Of a stretch of 30,717 nt of DNA, positions 23,515-30,717 are shown piece after piece; the stretch's first letter is position 1; each line of letters starts with the position of its first letter. The notes under the pieces are model-generated. The model was not told the DNA's origin, searched no databases, and saw only the letters and a list, made by a program, of their open reading frames with translations. The position numbers and the translations under genes were made by a program. The stretch comes from Actinomycetes bacterium (lineage in GTDB: Bacteria; Actinomycetota; Acidimicrobiia; Acidimicrobiales; SZUA-35), in contig JAAETV010000595.1 of NCBI GenBank assembly GCA_024227975.1, positions 1 to 30,717 of the forward strand. Reading direction: 5' to 3'.

Positions 23515-24303
23515 TCAGGCGCATAGTTCGCCGCTCAGGCCACGGCTACAGAATGTGGTGCGTTCGATGCTCTTCAGTACGAATCCTTCACCGCCTTCGT
23601 CTTCGGTCCCGAAGACGTGGAGGCGATAGCCGGCCACGGCATCGTCACCGAGTCCGATCACGTCGTAGGTGATCTCACCCAGGTCGCCTACTGAAGGGGC
23701 AACCGACTGGACGACCCTCGATGCCGGATCTTCAGAAGCGAACCCATTGGCGACTGCCAGGCCCAGATCGGTCATCGTTTCAGCTGTGATCAGATCTCCA
23801 TCGCCTACGAATTCTGCCGTGGCATCGTCAGTGGCCCCGACGAAGCCGACGAAGGTGATGCTGACCCACCCGGTCCTCCCATCGACGGTGACCTGATACC
23901 AGATCGAGGCCGGCAGTAGCCGCCCCCGCCCGGTGGCAACGACGTCATTGGCTGTCGGGGCCGCGGTTGCCACCACAGCCTGGTCTGTTCCCGGACCAGC
24001 CCTGACGTTCAGAACATCATCGTGAGCGACGCCCATGACCCCCAGAACATCACCATCGTCGGCGAATCCGTCGAAGGGCTCACCGGCCAGGGTTGTCGTC
24101 GTCTCCGCCGTTGTCGTGGTCTGCCCCGTTGTCGTGGTCTGCCCCGTTGTCGATGTCGTACCGTCGCCATCGGTTGTACTGGTGCTGGTGATGTCTGAGG
24201 CCGAGACGGTCGTCACGTCGGCCGCCTCATCGTCGTCACTGCTACAGCCAGCGGTGAGAGCGGCGACGACAAACGCAATGATCAAGATCCGCTTGACGAT
24301 CAT
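23515..24303 (-). CDS. SH3-domain lipoprotein of the stress cluster
   Basis: A 262-aa lipoprotein: MIVKRILIIAFVVAALTAGC is a signal peptide with lipobox (TAGC, Cys20). A Ser/Thr-rich linker of about 55 residues (STTGQTTTTGQTTTTAETTTT) follows. Residues about 88-160 are a bacterial SH3 (SH3_3-type) domain: DDVLNVRAGPGTDQAVVATA, then SIWYQVTVDGRTGWVSITFVG. Such domains bind peptidoglycan or proteins at the cell surface. The C-terminal about 100 residues are not recognised and end with two Cys (TTFCSRGLSGELCA) that could form a disulfide. A DevR-like box lies 35 bp upstream, in the gap shared with the divergent histidine kinase, so both may answer to the same regulator. Confidence 0.8.
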   Translation of the reverse strand: MIVKRILIIAFVVAALTAGCSSDDDEAADVTTVSASDITSTSTTDGDGTTSTTGQTTTTGQTTTTAETTTTLAGEPFDGFADDGDVLGVMGVAHDDVLNVRAGPGTDQAVVATAAPTANDVVATGRGRLLPASIWYQVTVDGRTGWVSITFVGFVGATDDATAEFVGDGDLITAETMTDLGLAVANGFASEDPASRVVQSVAPSVGDLGEITYDVIGLGDDAVAGYRLHVFGTEDEGGEGFVLKSIERTTFCSRGLSGELCA

Positions 24304-24337
24304 GGCTACATCATTGGCAGGTTGGCGACCGATGTCC

Positions 24338-24353
24338 AGGGGCCTAGGTCCTG
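24338..24353. promoter_or_regulatory. DevR/DosR-like operator between divergent lipoprotein and kinase genes
   Basis: AGGGGCCTAGGTCCTG, nearly the same as the box before the universal stress protein gene. It sits 35 bp from the lipoprotein start (minus) and 69 bp from the kinase start (plus), so it could serve either or both promoters. Confidence 0.6.
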
Positions 24354-24421
24354 CTCACATCGCCTTTCTCGAATGGACCGGGGTGGCTAGGGTTGGATTC
24401 TGCCTGTTGCCAGGGGGATCG

Positions 24422-26365
24422 ATGAACCACCAGGAAGACCGGCTGGGTCAGGCTCGGCCTCTCACCGCCATCGATGACAAGCTGGCGTGGGGCCTGGAGT
24501 CTTCGCCCGACGGGATGGTCCTGACTGACGATCAGGGCGTCATGTTGATGGTCAACAGTCGGATCGAAGTGCTCTTCGGCTTCGATCGGGCTGAGCTCCT
24601 AGGCCGCGAGGTGGAGTACCTCCTGGCCGAGCATCTACGTCAGGCTCACATTGCTCATCGGCTTCGCTACCGGGCTGATCCCCGTCCCCGCCCCATGGGA
24701 GGTGACCTCGAGCTGTGGGGTTGCCGCAACGACGGAGAGGAGTTCCCGGTCGAGGTATCGCTCAGCCCGCTGGATATCGACGAGCAGACATGGTTCCTTG
24801 CCACCATCCGAGATGTGTCGGAACGACGCTCGGTCGAAGCCCACGCCAAACTCGTGCAGCACACCATCGACGCCGCCCACGATGGTGTCTTCATCTTCTC
24901 ACCCGAGACCCTCGAATTCACCTACGTCAATCAGGGGGCCAGCGACCAGCTTGGCTATAGCCAGCGCGAGCTACTGACCATGACGCCGCTCGACGTCAAG
25001 CCTGAGTTCACCGAGTCCGCGTTCCGCGAACTGCTGGAACCGCTACTGACGGGAGACGTGCCGTCGCGCACCTACACCACGGTCTACCGTCGTCGCAGCG
25101 GGGTCGACATGCCGGTCGAGATCCTCTTGGAATCGCCAGAGCCGGCCGCCAGTGATGAACCCCGGCTGGTCATCGCCATCGTTCGAGACATCACCGAGCG
25201 ACGCCGGGCCGAGGCCGAGCGGGACCGGCACCAGGCCTGGCTCGAGGCCCTGTCCGAGGTCCGTACTTGGCTATTGGAACAGGGTTCGACCGAGGAGGCC
25301 CTTCAACTAGTTTGCCGCCATGCGTGCGAGCTGGTCGACGCCACCGACGCCGTCATACTGAGTCTTGTTCCCAGGGCCAGCATGGCAACCGTTGCCGCAT
25401 CCTTCGGCCATCATGGCGACGACCTTCGTCTCATAGAGCTGCCCCTCCACGACACTGCATTGGGGCGGGCCCTGACTGGCAGCGAGAGTCTCCAGTTCGC
25501 CGCCGCGGCCGATCTCGGGGCCGAGGTGGCCCAGGCCTTCACCCCACTCGGAATCGGGCCCCTGATCGGGGCGACCATGCAGGGATCGCAAGGAGACGTG
25601 ATCGGGGTCTTGCTGACCGGCCGGTCGGAAAGCGCCAGCTTGTTCGAGCAAGGGGACCTCGACATCGTCAAGAGTTTCGCCCACGAGGCGAGCACCGCCA
25701 TCGGGACGGCCCAAGCCAGGGCCAACGATGCCCAACTCTCCTTGTTCGAAGACCGTGAGAGGATCGCTCATGACCTCCACGACATGGTTATCCAACGGCT
25801 CTTCGCTACCGGTATGAGCATCCAGAGCCTCCACCCTCTGGTCGAAGATCCATTGGTCAGGGACCGCTTGGTGGAGGCCGTTGTCGAGCTCGATAGGACC
25901 ATCTCCGAGATCAGAAGCACGATCTTTCGGCTGAGTCGACCCCCAACCTCGAGTGTCGGCACCCACATCCAGTCAGTTGTCGAAGGGGCAACCCAGTCAC
26001 TCGGCTTCGAGCCAAGCCTTGTCTTTGTCGGTGAGATCGAACTGATGCCCGAGGGACTGCTCCACGAGCTCACTTCAGCCTTGACCGAGGCACTGTCAAA
26101 TGTGGCCCGTCACGCTGAAGCAACAGCCGTCACCATCACCGTTGACGTCGACGGCGATGAGGTCAGGCTTGTCGTCACAGACAACGGGGTCGGTATGGGC
26201 GGCGGGATCACCCGCGGTAGCGGACTCGACAACCTGGCGAGCCGGGCCCGCCACCTCAACGGCTCGTTCACCTTCGAAGCCAGCGCCAGAGGAGGGACCA
26301 CGCTCAGCTGGGTCGCAAGGGGTTTGCACCCCAAAGGGCCAGAAAACGACCCAGCTGAAGCGTGA
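24422..26365 (+). CDS. PAS-PAS-GAF sensor histidine kinase, DevS/DosS-like
   Basis: A 647-aa soluble sensor. Two PAS domains lie at about 20-140 and 145-265, each ending with a PAC-like IRDVSERR or VRDITERRRAEAE. A GAF domain follows at about 285-430 (EALQLVCRHACELVDATDAV ...). HisKA_3 dimerisation has the phospho-acceptor His453 in RERIAHDLHDMVIQRLFATG, almost word for word the DevS/DosS motif. The HATPase domain has its N-box near ELTSALTEALSNVARHAEA, then VTDNGVGM and GSGLDNLASRA. Kinases of this class phosphorylate NarL/LuxR-type response regulators. DevS senses O2/NO/CO through heme in its first GAF; the PAS domains may do so here, but the ligand is unknown. ATG 24422 follows a GGGGG site. 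No response regulator gene is in the window. Confidence 0.9.
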   Translation: MNHQEDRLGQARPLTAIDDKLAWGLESSPDGMVLTDDQGVMLMVNSRIEVLFGFDRAELLGREVEYLLAEHLRQAHIAHRLRYRADPRPRPMGGDLELWGCRNDGEEFPVEVSLSPLDIDEQTWFLATIRDVSERRSVEAHAKLVQHTIDAAHDGVFIFSPETLEFTYVNQGASDQLGYSQRELLTMTPLDVKPEFTESAFRELLEPLLTGDVPSRTYTTVYRRRSGVDMPVEILLESPEPAASDEPRLVIAIVRDITERRRAEAERDRHQAWLEALSEVRTWLLEQGSTEEALQLVCRHACELVDATDAVILSLVPRASMATVAASFGHHGDDLRLIELPLHDTALGRALTGSESLQFAAAADLGAEVAQAFTPLGIGPLIGATMQGSQGDVIGVLLTGRSESASLFEQGDLDIVKSFAHEASTAIGTAQARANDAQLSLFEDRERIAHDLHDMVIQRLFATGMSIQSLHPLVEDPLVRDRLVEAVVELDRTISEIRSTIFRLSRPPTSSVGTHIQSVVEGATQSLGFEPSLVFVGEIELMPEGLLHELTSALTEALSNVARHAEATAVTITVDVDGDEVRLVVTDNGVGMGGGITRGSGLDNLASRARHLNGSFTFEASARGGTTLSWVARGLHPKGPENDPAEA

Positions 26366-26464
26366 ACAACCCTCCGGATAGGGACCCTCTGGTGCTCGGC
26401 CTGAGGGGTGGAGTCACCCGAAGTGCTGCAAGGATCATTGTGCGACCAGTTCTGCCCATTCTCC

Positions 26465-26480
26465 AGGGCCAAAGGTCCCC
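26465..26480. promoter_or_regulatory. DevR-like operator candidate between convergent genes
   Basis: AGGGCCAAAGGTCCCC matches the cluster box at 12 of 16 positions and has the same GGTCCC right half. It lies between the stops of the histidine kinase and thymidine phosphorylase genes, where no downstream gene is obvious. Confidence 0.35.
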
Positions 26481-26509
26481 CTGCTCGTTCAACTCATCCC
26501 CTTGCTCGA

Positions 26510-27793
26510 TCAGAGCCCGATCCTGTCGATGATGAGAGGACTGGGAGCCGGATCGTCGTCGCCAATCAGCACTGCAGAGCGAGCCAGATCGATCACTGCT
26601 TCGAGACGCTCGGGGGCCTCAGCGTGGAGCCGGAGTAAGGGCTGGCCAGCCTCGATCCAGTCACCAACCGAGACCAGAACCTCGACTCCGGCCGTCGGGC
26701 TGACGGTGTCATCACGATGAGCTCGTCCCGCCCCGAGACGCCAGGCTGCGACCCCTATGGGCATGGCCTTGACCGCCGTTACCACCCCGGCCCGCTCGGC
26801 CCTGAGCTCCTGCTGGAGAGGAGCTGACGCCAATCCCTGGCTCAGGTCGCCGCCCTGAGCCTCGATCATGGTGTGGAAGGTGGCCAGAGCCTGCCCCGAG
26901 GCCAGTACCTGAGCCGGGTCGGCGTCGATCCCCACCAGCTCTACCATCTCGTTGGCCAGGGCCAAGGTGAGTTCGATGATGTCGGCGGGGCCGCCACCGC
27001 TCAAGACATCGATGGCTTCGAGTACCTCCAGGCCGTTGCCGGCCGTCCGACCTAGCAGATTGTCCATATCGGTCACGAGGGCCCGCGTCTTCACCCCATA
27101 GCGCCGGCCGATGTCGACCATGGTGATGGCCAGCTGGCGGGCCTGGTCGAACTCGGTCATGAACGCACCATCTCCGGTCTTCACGTCGAGGACGAGGGCA
27201 TCGGTACCTTCGGCGATCTTCTTTGACATGATCGAGCTGGCGATGAGGGGGATCGAGTCGACGGTCGCAGTGACATCACGAAGGGCATAGAGCTTGCGGT
27301 CGGCGGGAGCGAGGTCGGTGGTGGCTGCCGCAATCACACCTCCGATCGAGGCCAGCTGATTCCGGAGCTCTGTCAGGGAGAGGTCGGCCCGCCAGCCGGG
27401 GATGGCTTCCAGCTTGTCGAGGGTGCCACCGGTGTGCCCCAACCCCCTCCCCGAGAGTTGGGGCACGGCGGCCCCGCAGGCGGCAACCAGGGGCACCAGG
27501 ATGAGAGAGATCTTGTCGCCAACCCCTCCCGTCGAGTGCTTGTCGACGGTGGGGCGTCCGAGGCCGGCGAGGTCGAGGCGGGCCCCGGAGTCGATCATGG
27601 CCCGGGTCCAGGCGGCAAGCTCGTCGGTGTCGAGACCTTGGAAGAAGATGGCCATCGCCAGGGCTGAGGCCTGTTCGTCGGCTACACCGATGCCTTTGGC
27701 GTACTGGTCGACGAACCAGCTGATCTGATCATCATCGAGTCGTCGACCGTCTCGCTTGGCCCTGATGATGTCGACTGGATTCTGTTCGCTCAC
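26510..27793 (-). CDS. deoA: Thymidine phosphorylase
   Basis: A 427-aa pyrimidine-nucleoside phosphorylase that splits thymidine (or deoxyuridine, uridine) with phosphate to base and (deoxy)ribose-1-phosphate in nucleoside salvage. The phosphate-binding loop DKHSTGGVGDK (84-94) and the family signature SGRGLGHTGGTLDKLE (114-129) are intact. Further on come KKIAEGTDALVLDVKTGDGAFM and a C-terminal domain with GAGRAHRDDTVSPTAGV. The length fits DeoA/Pdp. The start is GTG 27793, with GAGGAGG seven bases upstream. It is transcribed away from the PLP-enzyme operon. A salvage partner such as cytidine deaminase is not in the window. Confidence 0.95.
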   Translation of the reverse strand: MSEQNPVDIIRAKRDGRRLDDDQISWFVDQYAKGIGVADEQASALAMAIFFQGLDTDELAAWTRAMIDSGARLDLAGLGRPTVDKHSTGGVGDKISLILVPLVAACGAAVPQLSGRGLGHTGGTLDKLEAIPGWRADLSLTELRNQLASIGGVIAAATTDLAPADRKLYALRDVTATVDSIPLIASSIMSKKIAEGTDALVLDVKTGDGAFMTEFDQARQLAITMVDIGRRYGVKTRALVTDMDNLLGRTAGNGLEVLEAIDVLSGGGPADIIELTLALANEMVELVGIDADPAQVLASGQALATFHTMIEAQGGDLSQGLASAPLQQELRAERAGVVTAVKAMPIGVAAWRLGAGRAHRDDTVSPTAGVEVLVSVGDWIEAGQPLLRLHAEAPERLEAVIDLARSAVLIGDDDPAPSPLIIDRIGL

Positions 27794-27936
27794 CCTGGCG
27801 CCTCCTCATGACTCGGTTGGGCCGTGCTCAATTGGGTACAGCACGCACCTTCCTGCGTCCATCGTTGCCGCGTCAAGCGAGCGGCGCTCGAATTCTGAGG
27901 TCTCACTGGGAGTCTGCGGGCGCTAGTTTCCCCAAG

Positions 27937-29643
27937 GTGAGCAGTTCAACGGAAATCAATCACCTGGTCAGTACGGTTCGGGATTCGGTGATCGGTCGCG
28001 ATGACCTGCTCGAAGGCCCCTTCGGGCTCCGACCTGTCATCTACGCCGACTACACCGCCTCGGGTCGATCATTGAGCTTCATCGAGGAGTTCCTCGATGA
28101 AGTCGTGCGCCCCCTCTACGCCAACACCCACACCGAGTCATCAGGCACTGGCCGCCAGACCACCCAATGGCGGGAGGAGGCTCGCCAGATCGTGGCCGAC
28201 GCAGTTGGCGCTGGCGATGAGCACGCCGTGGTGTTCTGCGGCAGCGGGGCGACCTACGCCATCACCAAGATCATTGGTGTGCTCGGTCTCCGCCTCCCGT
28301 CGACGCTCGACGATCGTTTCCACCTGAGCGACGCCATCGCCGCCAATGAGCGCCCCGTGGTGTTCGTCGGGCCCTTTGAGCACCACTCCAATGAGTTGCC
28401 GTGGCGGGAGTCGATCGCCGATGTGATCCAGATAGGCGAGGACGCTGATGGTCATATAAGCCTCGATCATCTCGAGGCCGAACTGGTGCGCCACCAGGAC
28501 CGACCCCTACTCATCGGCTCGTTCTCTGCTGCCTCCAACGTCACCGGCATCATCACCGACACCGCCGCCGTTTCAAGCCTGCTCCATCGTCACGGGGCCC
28601 TGTCATTCTGGGATTTTGCTGCCGCCGCCCCCTATGTGTCGATCGACATGGGCTCATCGGCTGACGACAACCTGGCCTACAGCGACGCCGTGTTCATCTC
28701 CCCCCACAAGTTCATCGGTGGGCCCGGTACCCCAGGAATCCTGGTCGCTCGCCGTGAGCTCTTCACCAACCGGGTACCCGTCGTACCCGGTGGTGGCACG
28801 GTCACCTACGTCAACGAGACCGAGCATGACTACGACAGCCGGATCGAGCATCGAGAAGAGGGTGGTACTCCAGCCATAGTCGAGTCGATCCGGGCCGGCC
28901 TGGTGTTCCAGCTCAAGGCGGCCGTCGGGGTGGAGACGATTACAGTCCGAGAGGAGGAGCTGGTGGCCAAGGCCATCAGCTCCTGGTCGGCCAACCCGGC
29001 CATCGATGTCCTTGGCAGCCACGACGCTGAGCGACTGTCCATCGTGTCGTTTGTGATCCGTCACGGCCCCGACCAAGATGAGCGGCGCTACCTCCACCAC
29101 AATTATGTCGTCGCCCTGCTCAACGATCTCTTCGGCATCCAATCGCGCGGTGGCTGCTCGTGCGCTGGACCCTATGGGCATCGCCTACTCGGGATCGACG
29201 TCGAGCAGTCACATGAGTTCCAGCGGGAGATCAACCGGGGTTGTGAAGGCATCAAACCGGGCTGGGTCCGGGTCAGCTTCAACTACTTCATCGACAACGA
29301 GACACTCGATTATCTGGTCGCCGCCGTCCACATCATCGCCGAGCTCGGTCACAAGCTGCTCCCCCTGTACCGATTCGATCCCGACCGTGGCCTGTGGCAT
29401 CACCGTGGCCCCCCTCCCAGCCCGACCATGAGCTTGCACGACATCTCCTATGCGAACGGTGAGCTCCAATTCGCCAACCTCCGTCGTACCGGGCCGGCCG
29501 ATTTCGATCACTACCTCGACGAGGCCCGCCGGCTCTGTGCCGATGTCGAAGCCTCACCCCCCGATCCGTCGGAGCCACCGACGACGAACCCGGATTTTGA
29601 ACACCTACGCTGGTTCCCCTACCCACAGGAAGCGGGGCCATGA
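27937..29643 (+). CDS. Class V aminotransferase-fold PLP enzyme (cysteine-desulfurase-like)
   Basis: A 568-aa fold-type I PLP enzyme. The N-terminal substrate strand YADYTASGRSLSFIEEF, the NTHTESSGTGRQTTQWREEA segment, the phosphate-site CGSGATYAI (101-109), Asp226 in SFWDFAAAAPY and the Schiff-base Lys258 in SPHKFIGGPGTPG are visible. A Cys pair in RGGCSCAGPYGHRLLG (about 404-419) recalls the catalytic Cys loop of desulfurases. It is about 150 residues longer than SufS/IscS, with a C-terminal extension of unknown role. The substrate is uncertain: cysteine or selenocysteine lyase activity is possible. The start is GTG 27937 with weak AAGG upstream. The stop overlaps the next ATG (ATGA at 29640), so it is in an operon with the ABC genes. 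Confidence 0.82.
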   Translation: MSSSTEINHLVSTVRDSVIGRDDLLEGPFGLRPVIYADYTASGRSLSFIEEFLDEVVRPLYANTHTESSGTGRQTTQWREEARQIVADAVGAGDEHAVVFCGSGATYAITKIIGVLGLRLPSTLDDRFHLSDAIAANERPVVFVGPFEHHSNELPWRESIADVIQIGEDADGHISLDHLEAELVRHQDRPLLIGSFSAASNVTGIITDTAAVSSLLHRHGALSFWDFAAAAPYVSIDMGSSADDNLAYSDAVFISPHKFIGGPGTPGILVARRELFTNRVPVVPGGGTVTYVNETEHDYDSRIEHREEGGTPAIVESIRAGLVFQLKAAVGVETITVREEELVAKAISSWSANPAIDVLGSHDAERLSIVSFVIRHGPDQDERRYLHHNYVVALLNDLFGIQSRGGCSCAGPYGHRLLGIDVEQSHEFQREINRGCEGIKPGWVRVSFNYFIDNETLDYLVAAVHIIAELGHKLLPLYRFDPDRGLWHHRGPPPSPTMSLHDISYANGELQFANLRRTGPADFDHYLDEARRLCADVEASPPDPSEPPTTNPDFEHLRWFPYPQEAGP

Positions 29644-30680
29644 CGACTGCCAATGGCGATCCGATCGTCGAGATCACCAAGCTGTCCAAGATCTACCACC
29701 GTCGTAGGGGTGACGACATCAAGGCGGTCGAGGATCTGGACTTGACCCTCGGCCAGGCCGGGGCTGTCCACGGGTTCCTCGGTCCAAACGGGTCAGGCAA
29801 GACCACGACCATCCGCTGCCTACTCGGCCTGATCCGGCCCACCAATGGCCAGGTCGAGGTGTTCGGGGCCGATTCGACCCGCCACTTCCATCGGGTCGCG
29901 AGCCGGGTGGGGGCCATCGTCGAGAATCCCAAGATGTTCCCTAACTTCTCGGCCCGCAAGAACCTGTCTCTGCTGGCCCGCACGGGGGGCATCCCGTCCC
30001 GGGAGGTCGACCGGGTCCTCGAGGTCGTTGGCCTCGCTGATCGTGGTGGCGACAACTTCGGCTCTTATTCACTGGGGATGCGCCAACGTCTGGCCATAGC
30101 CGGGGCCCTACTCAAGGACCCTGATCTGCTCATTCTCGATGAGCCGGCCAACGGTCTCGATCCAGCCGGTATCGCCGAGATCCGGGTCCTGATCCGCACC
30201 ATCGCCGACGAGGGCAAGGCCGTGCTCGTATCGAGCCATCAGCTGGCCGAGGTCGAACAGGTCTGCAACGACATCACCATCATCGACCATGGTCGCCTGG
30301 TCAAGACCGGCACCGTCGACGAGATCCGAACCTTCGCCGGTCCGGACCGGGTCATCGTCACCATCGACGATCGGGCCGCCGCCATCACCACCCTTGCTCA
30401 GGCCGGGATCGGGGCCCATCCCACCCCGGTCGACAACGAGCTGGCCGTGGATATCGAGGCCGGGGAGTCGGCCATTGTTACCAAGGCCTTGGCCGAACGA
30501 GGCCTTTACCTCAGCGGGCTGCGCTCGGAACGAGCCTCGCTGGAGACGGCCTTCCTCGAACTGACAGGGGGCAGTCCGCCCCCACCCCCGGGGCCGCCCC
30601 CTCCGGCTTCCCCCGAGTCGATGGGGTCGCCGTCGGCTGAATCGCCGGGCTCGACCGAACCCATGGAGGCAACCTCATGA
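29640..30680 (+). CDS. ABC transporter ATP-binding protein
   Basis: A 346-aa ATPase of the ABC-2 (CcmA/NatA-like) exporter type. Walker A GPNGSGKTT (48-56, Lys54), signature SLGMRQR (144-150), Walker B LLILDEP (163-169) and the switch His in VLVSSHQLAEVEQVC are intact. The Q-loop glutamine is replaced: the segment reads VGAIVENPKMFPNFSA, usual for this subgroup. A C-terminal domain (about 225-310) is followed by a proline-rich, Ser-rich tail (SPPPPPGPPPP, then ESMGSPSAESPGSTEP), which is unusual. It is coupled by ATGA overlaps to the PLP enzyme upstream and to the permease downstream. It should power export or membrane extraction of an unknown substrate. Confidence 0.93.
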   Translation: MTTANGDPIVEITKLSKIYHRRRGDDIKAVEDLDLTLGQAGAVHGFLGPNGSGKTTTIRCLLGLIRPTNGQVEVFGADSTRHFHRVASRVGAIVENPKMFPNFSARKNLSLLARTGGIPSREVDRVLEVVGLADRGGDNFGSYSLGMRQRLAIAGALLKDPDLLILDEPANGLDPAGIAEIRVLIRTIADEGKAVLVSSHQLAEVEQVCNDITIIDHGRLVKTGTVDEIRTFAGPDRVIVTIDDRAAAITTLAQAGIGAHPTPVDNELAVDIEAGESAIVTKALAERGLYLSGLRSERASLETAFLELTGGSPPPPPGPPPPASPESMGSPSAESPGSTEPMEATS

Positions 30681-30717
30681 TGAACCTCCTGATGGCCGAA
30701 TCCATGCGGTTATGGAG
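30677..30717 (+). CDS. ABC transporter permease, first codons only
   Basis: ATG at 30677 overlaps the ATPase stop by four bases. The visible product, MMNLLMAESMRLW, looks like the amphipathic N-terminus of an ABC-2 permease, and the position behind the ATPase supports this. The gene runs off the right edge. Confidence 0.6.
   Translation, partial: MMNLLMAESMRLW

Noticed and set aside
24035..24421. N-terminal extension of the histidine kinase by 129 codons
   Set aside because: That part is antisense to the lipoprotein gene and shared promoter, is low-complexity Val/Ser, and a good ATG with a purine-rich site exists at 24422.

Overview
The window looks like a piece of a high-GC actinobacterial chromosome. 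The F420-type PPOX flavoprotein, the crotonase and CaiB acyl-CoA genes, the abundant GTG starts, the Thr-rich linkers after lipoboxes and the DevS-like histidine kinase point towards Actinomycetota. A member of Acidimicrobiia is my best guess, but that is inference from gene style; no rRNA or tRNA marker is present. I see no insertion sequences, prophage or CRISPR.

Layout, left to right. 1-4773: start of an SDR gene, a PPOX/F420 oxidoreductase, a lipoprotein followed by an NAD(P)-dependent succinate-semialdehyde-type dehydrogenase, a small damaged-looking ORF, and a crotonase. 4841-9336: two sigma-factor loci. The first is an unusual single protein that joins a sigma-70-like N-terminus to membrane segments and an extracytoplasmic domain. 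The second is a conventional ECF sigma gene overlapping a membrane-anchored anti-sigma-like gene. Between them lie a frameshifted small membrane protein and an AhpD-like gene interrupted by an in-frame TGA. 9638-16299: aldo/keto reductase, a two-gene formate dehydrogenase whose catalytic gene also carries an in-frame TGA, an MFS exporter and a CaiB/BaiF CoA-transferase. 16444-22016: a cytoplasmic trypsin-like protease, an SF2 helicase, a secreted endonuclease/exonuclease/phosphatase protein and an unknown protein. 22125-26510: a stress cluster with a tandem universal stress protein, a 93-aa unknown, an SH3 lipoprotein and a PAS-PAS-GAF histidine kinase, tied together by repeated DevR/DosR-like palindromes. 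26510-30717: thymidine phosphorylase and an operon of PLP enzyme, ABC ATPase and permease.

The strongest result is that the window encodes two selenoproteins that would normally be mis-annotated as broken genes. In formate dehydrogenase the TGA sits at the known Sec/Cys active-site position. In the AhpD-like protein the TGA replaces the second Cys of the CxxC redox pair (EX11-C-H-Y-U-X3-H). Both TGAs are followed, after exactly 18 nt, by a hairpin with a GGUCU apical loop, the same loop and spacing I recall for the E. coli fdhF SECIS element. The sel genes are not in the window.

Other points worth a look: the formate dehydrogenase is split and permuted, with the iron-sulfur module (including the Mo-enzyme [4Fe-4S] domain) encoded downstream of the catalytic subunit and ending in a decapeptide repeat tail; a probable DevR-type regulon is present without its response regulator; and a sigma-like protein appears to be anchored in the membrane.
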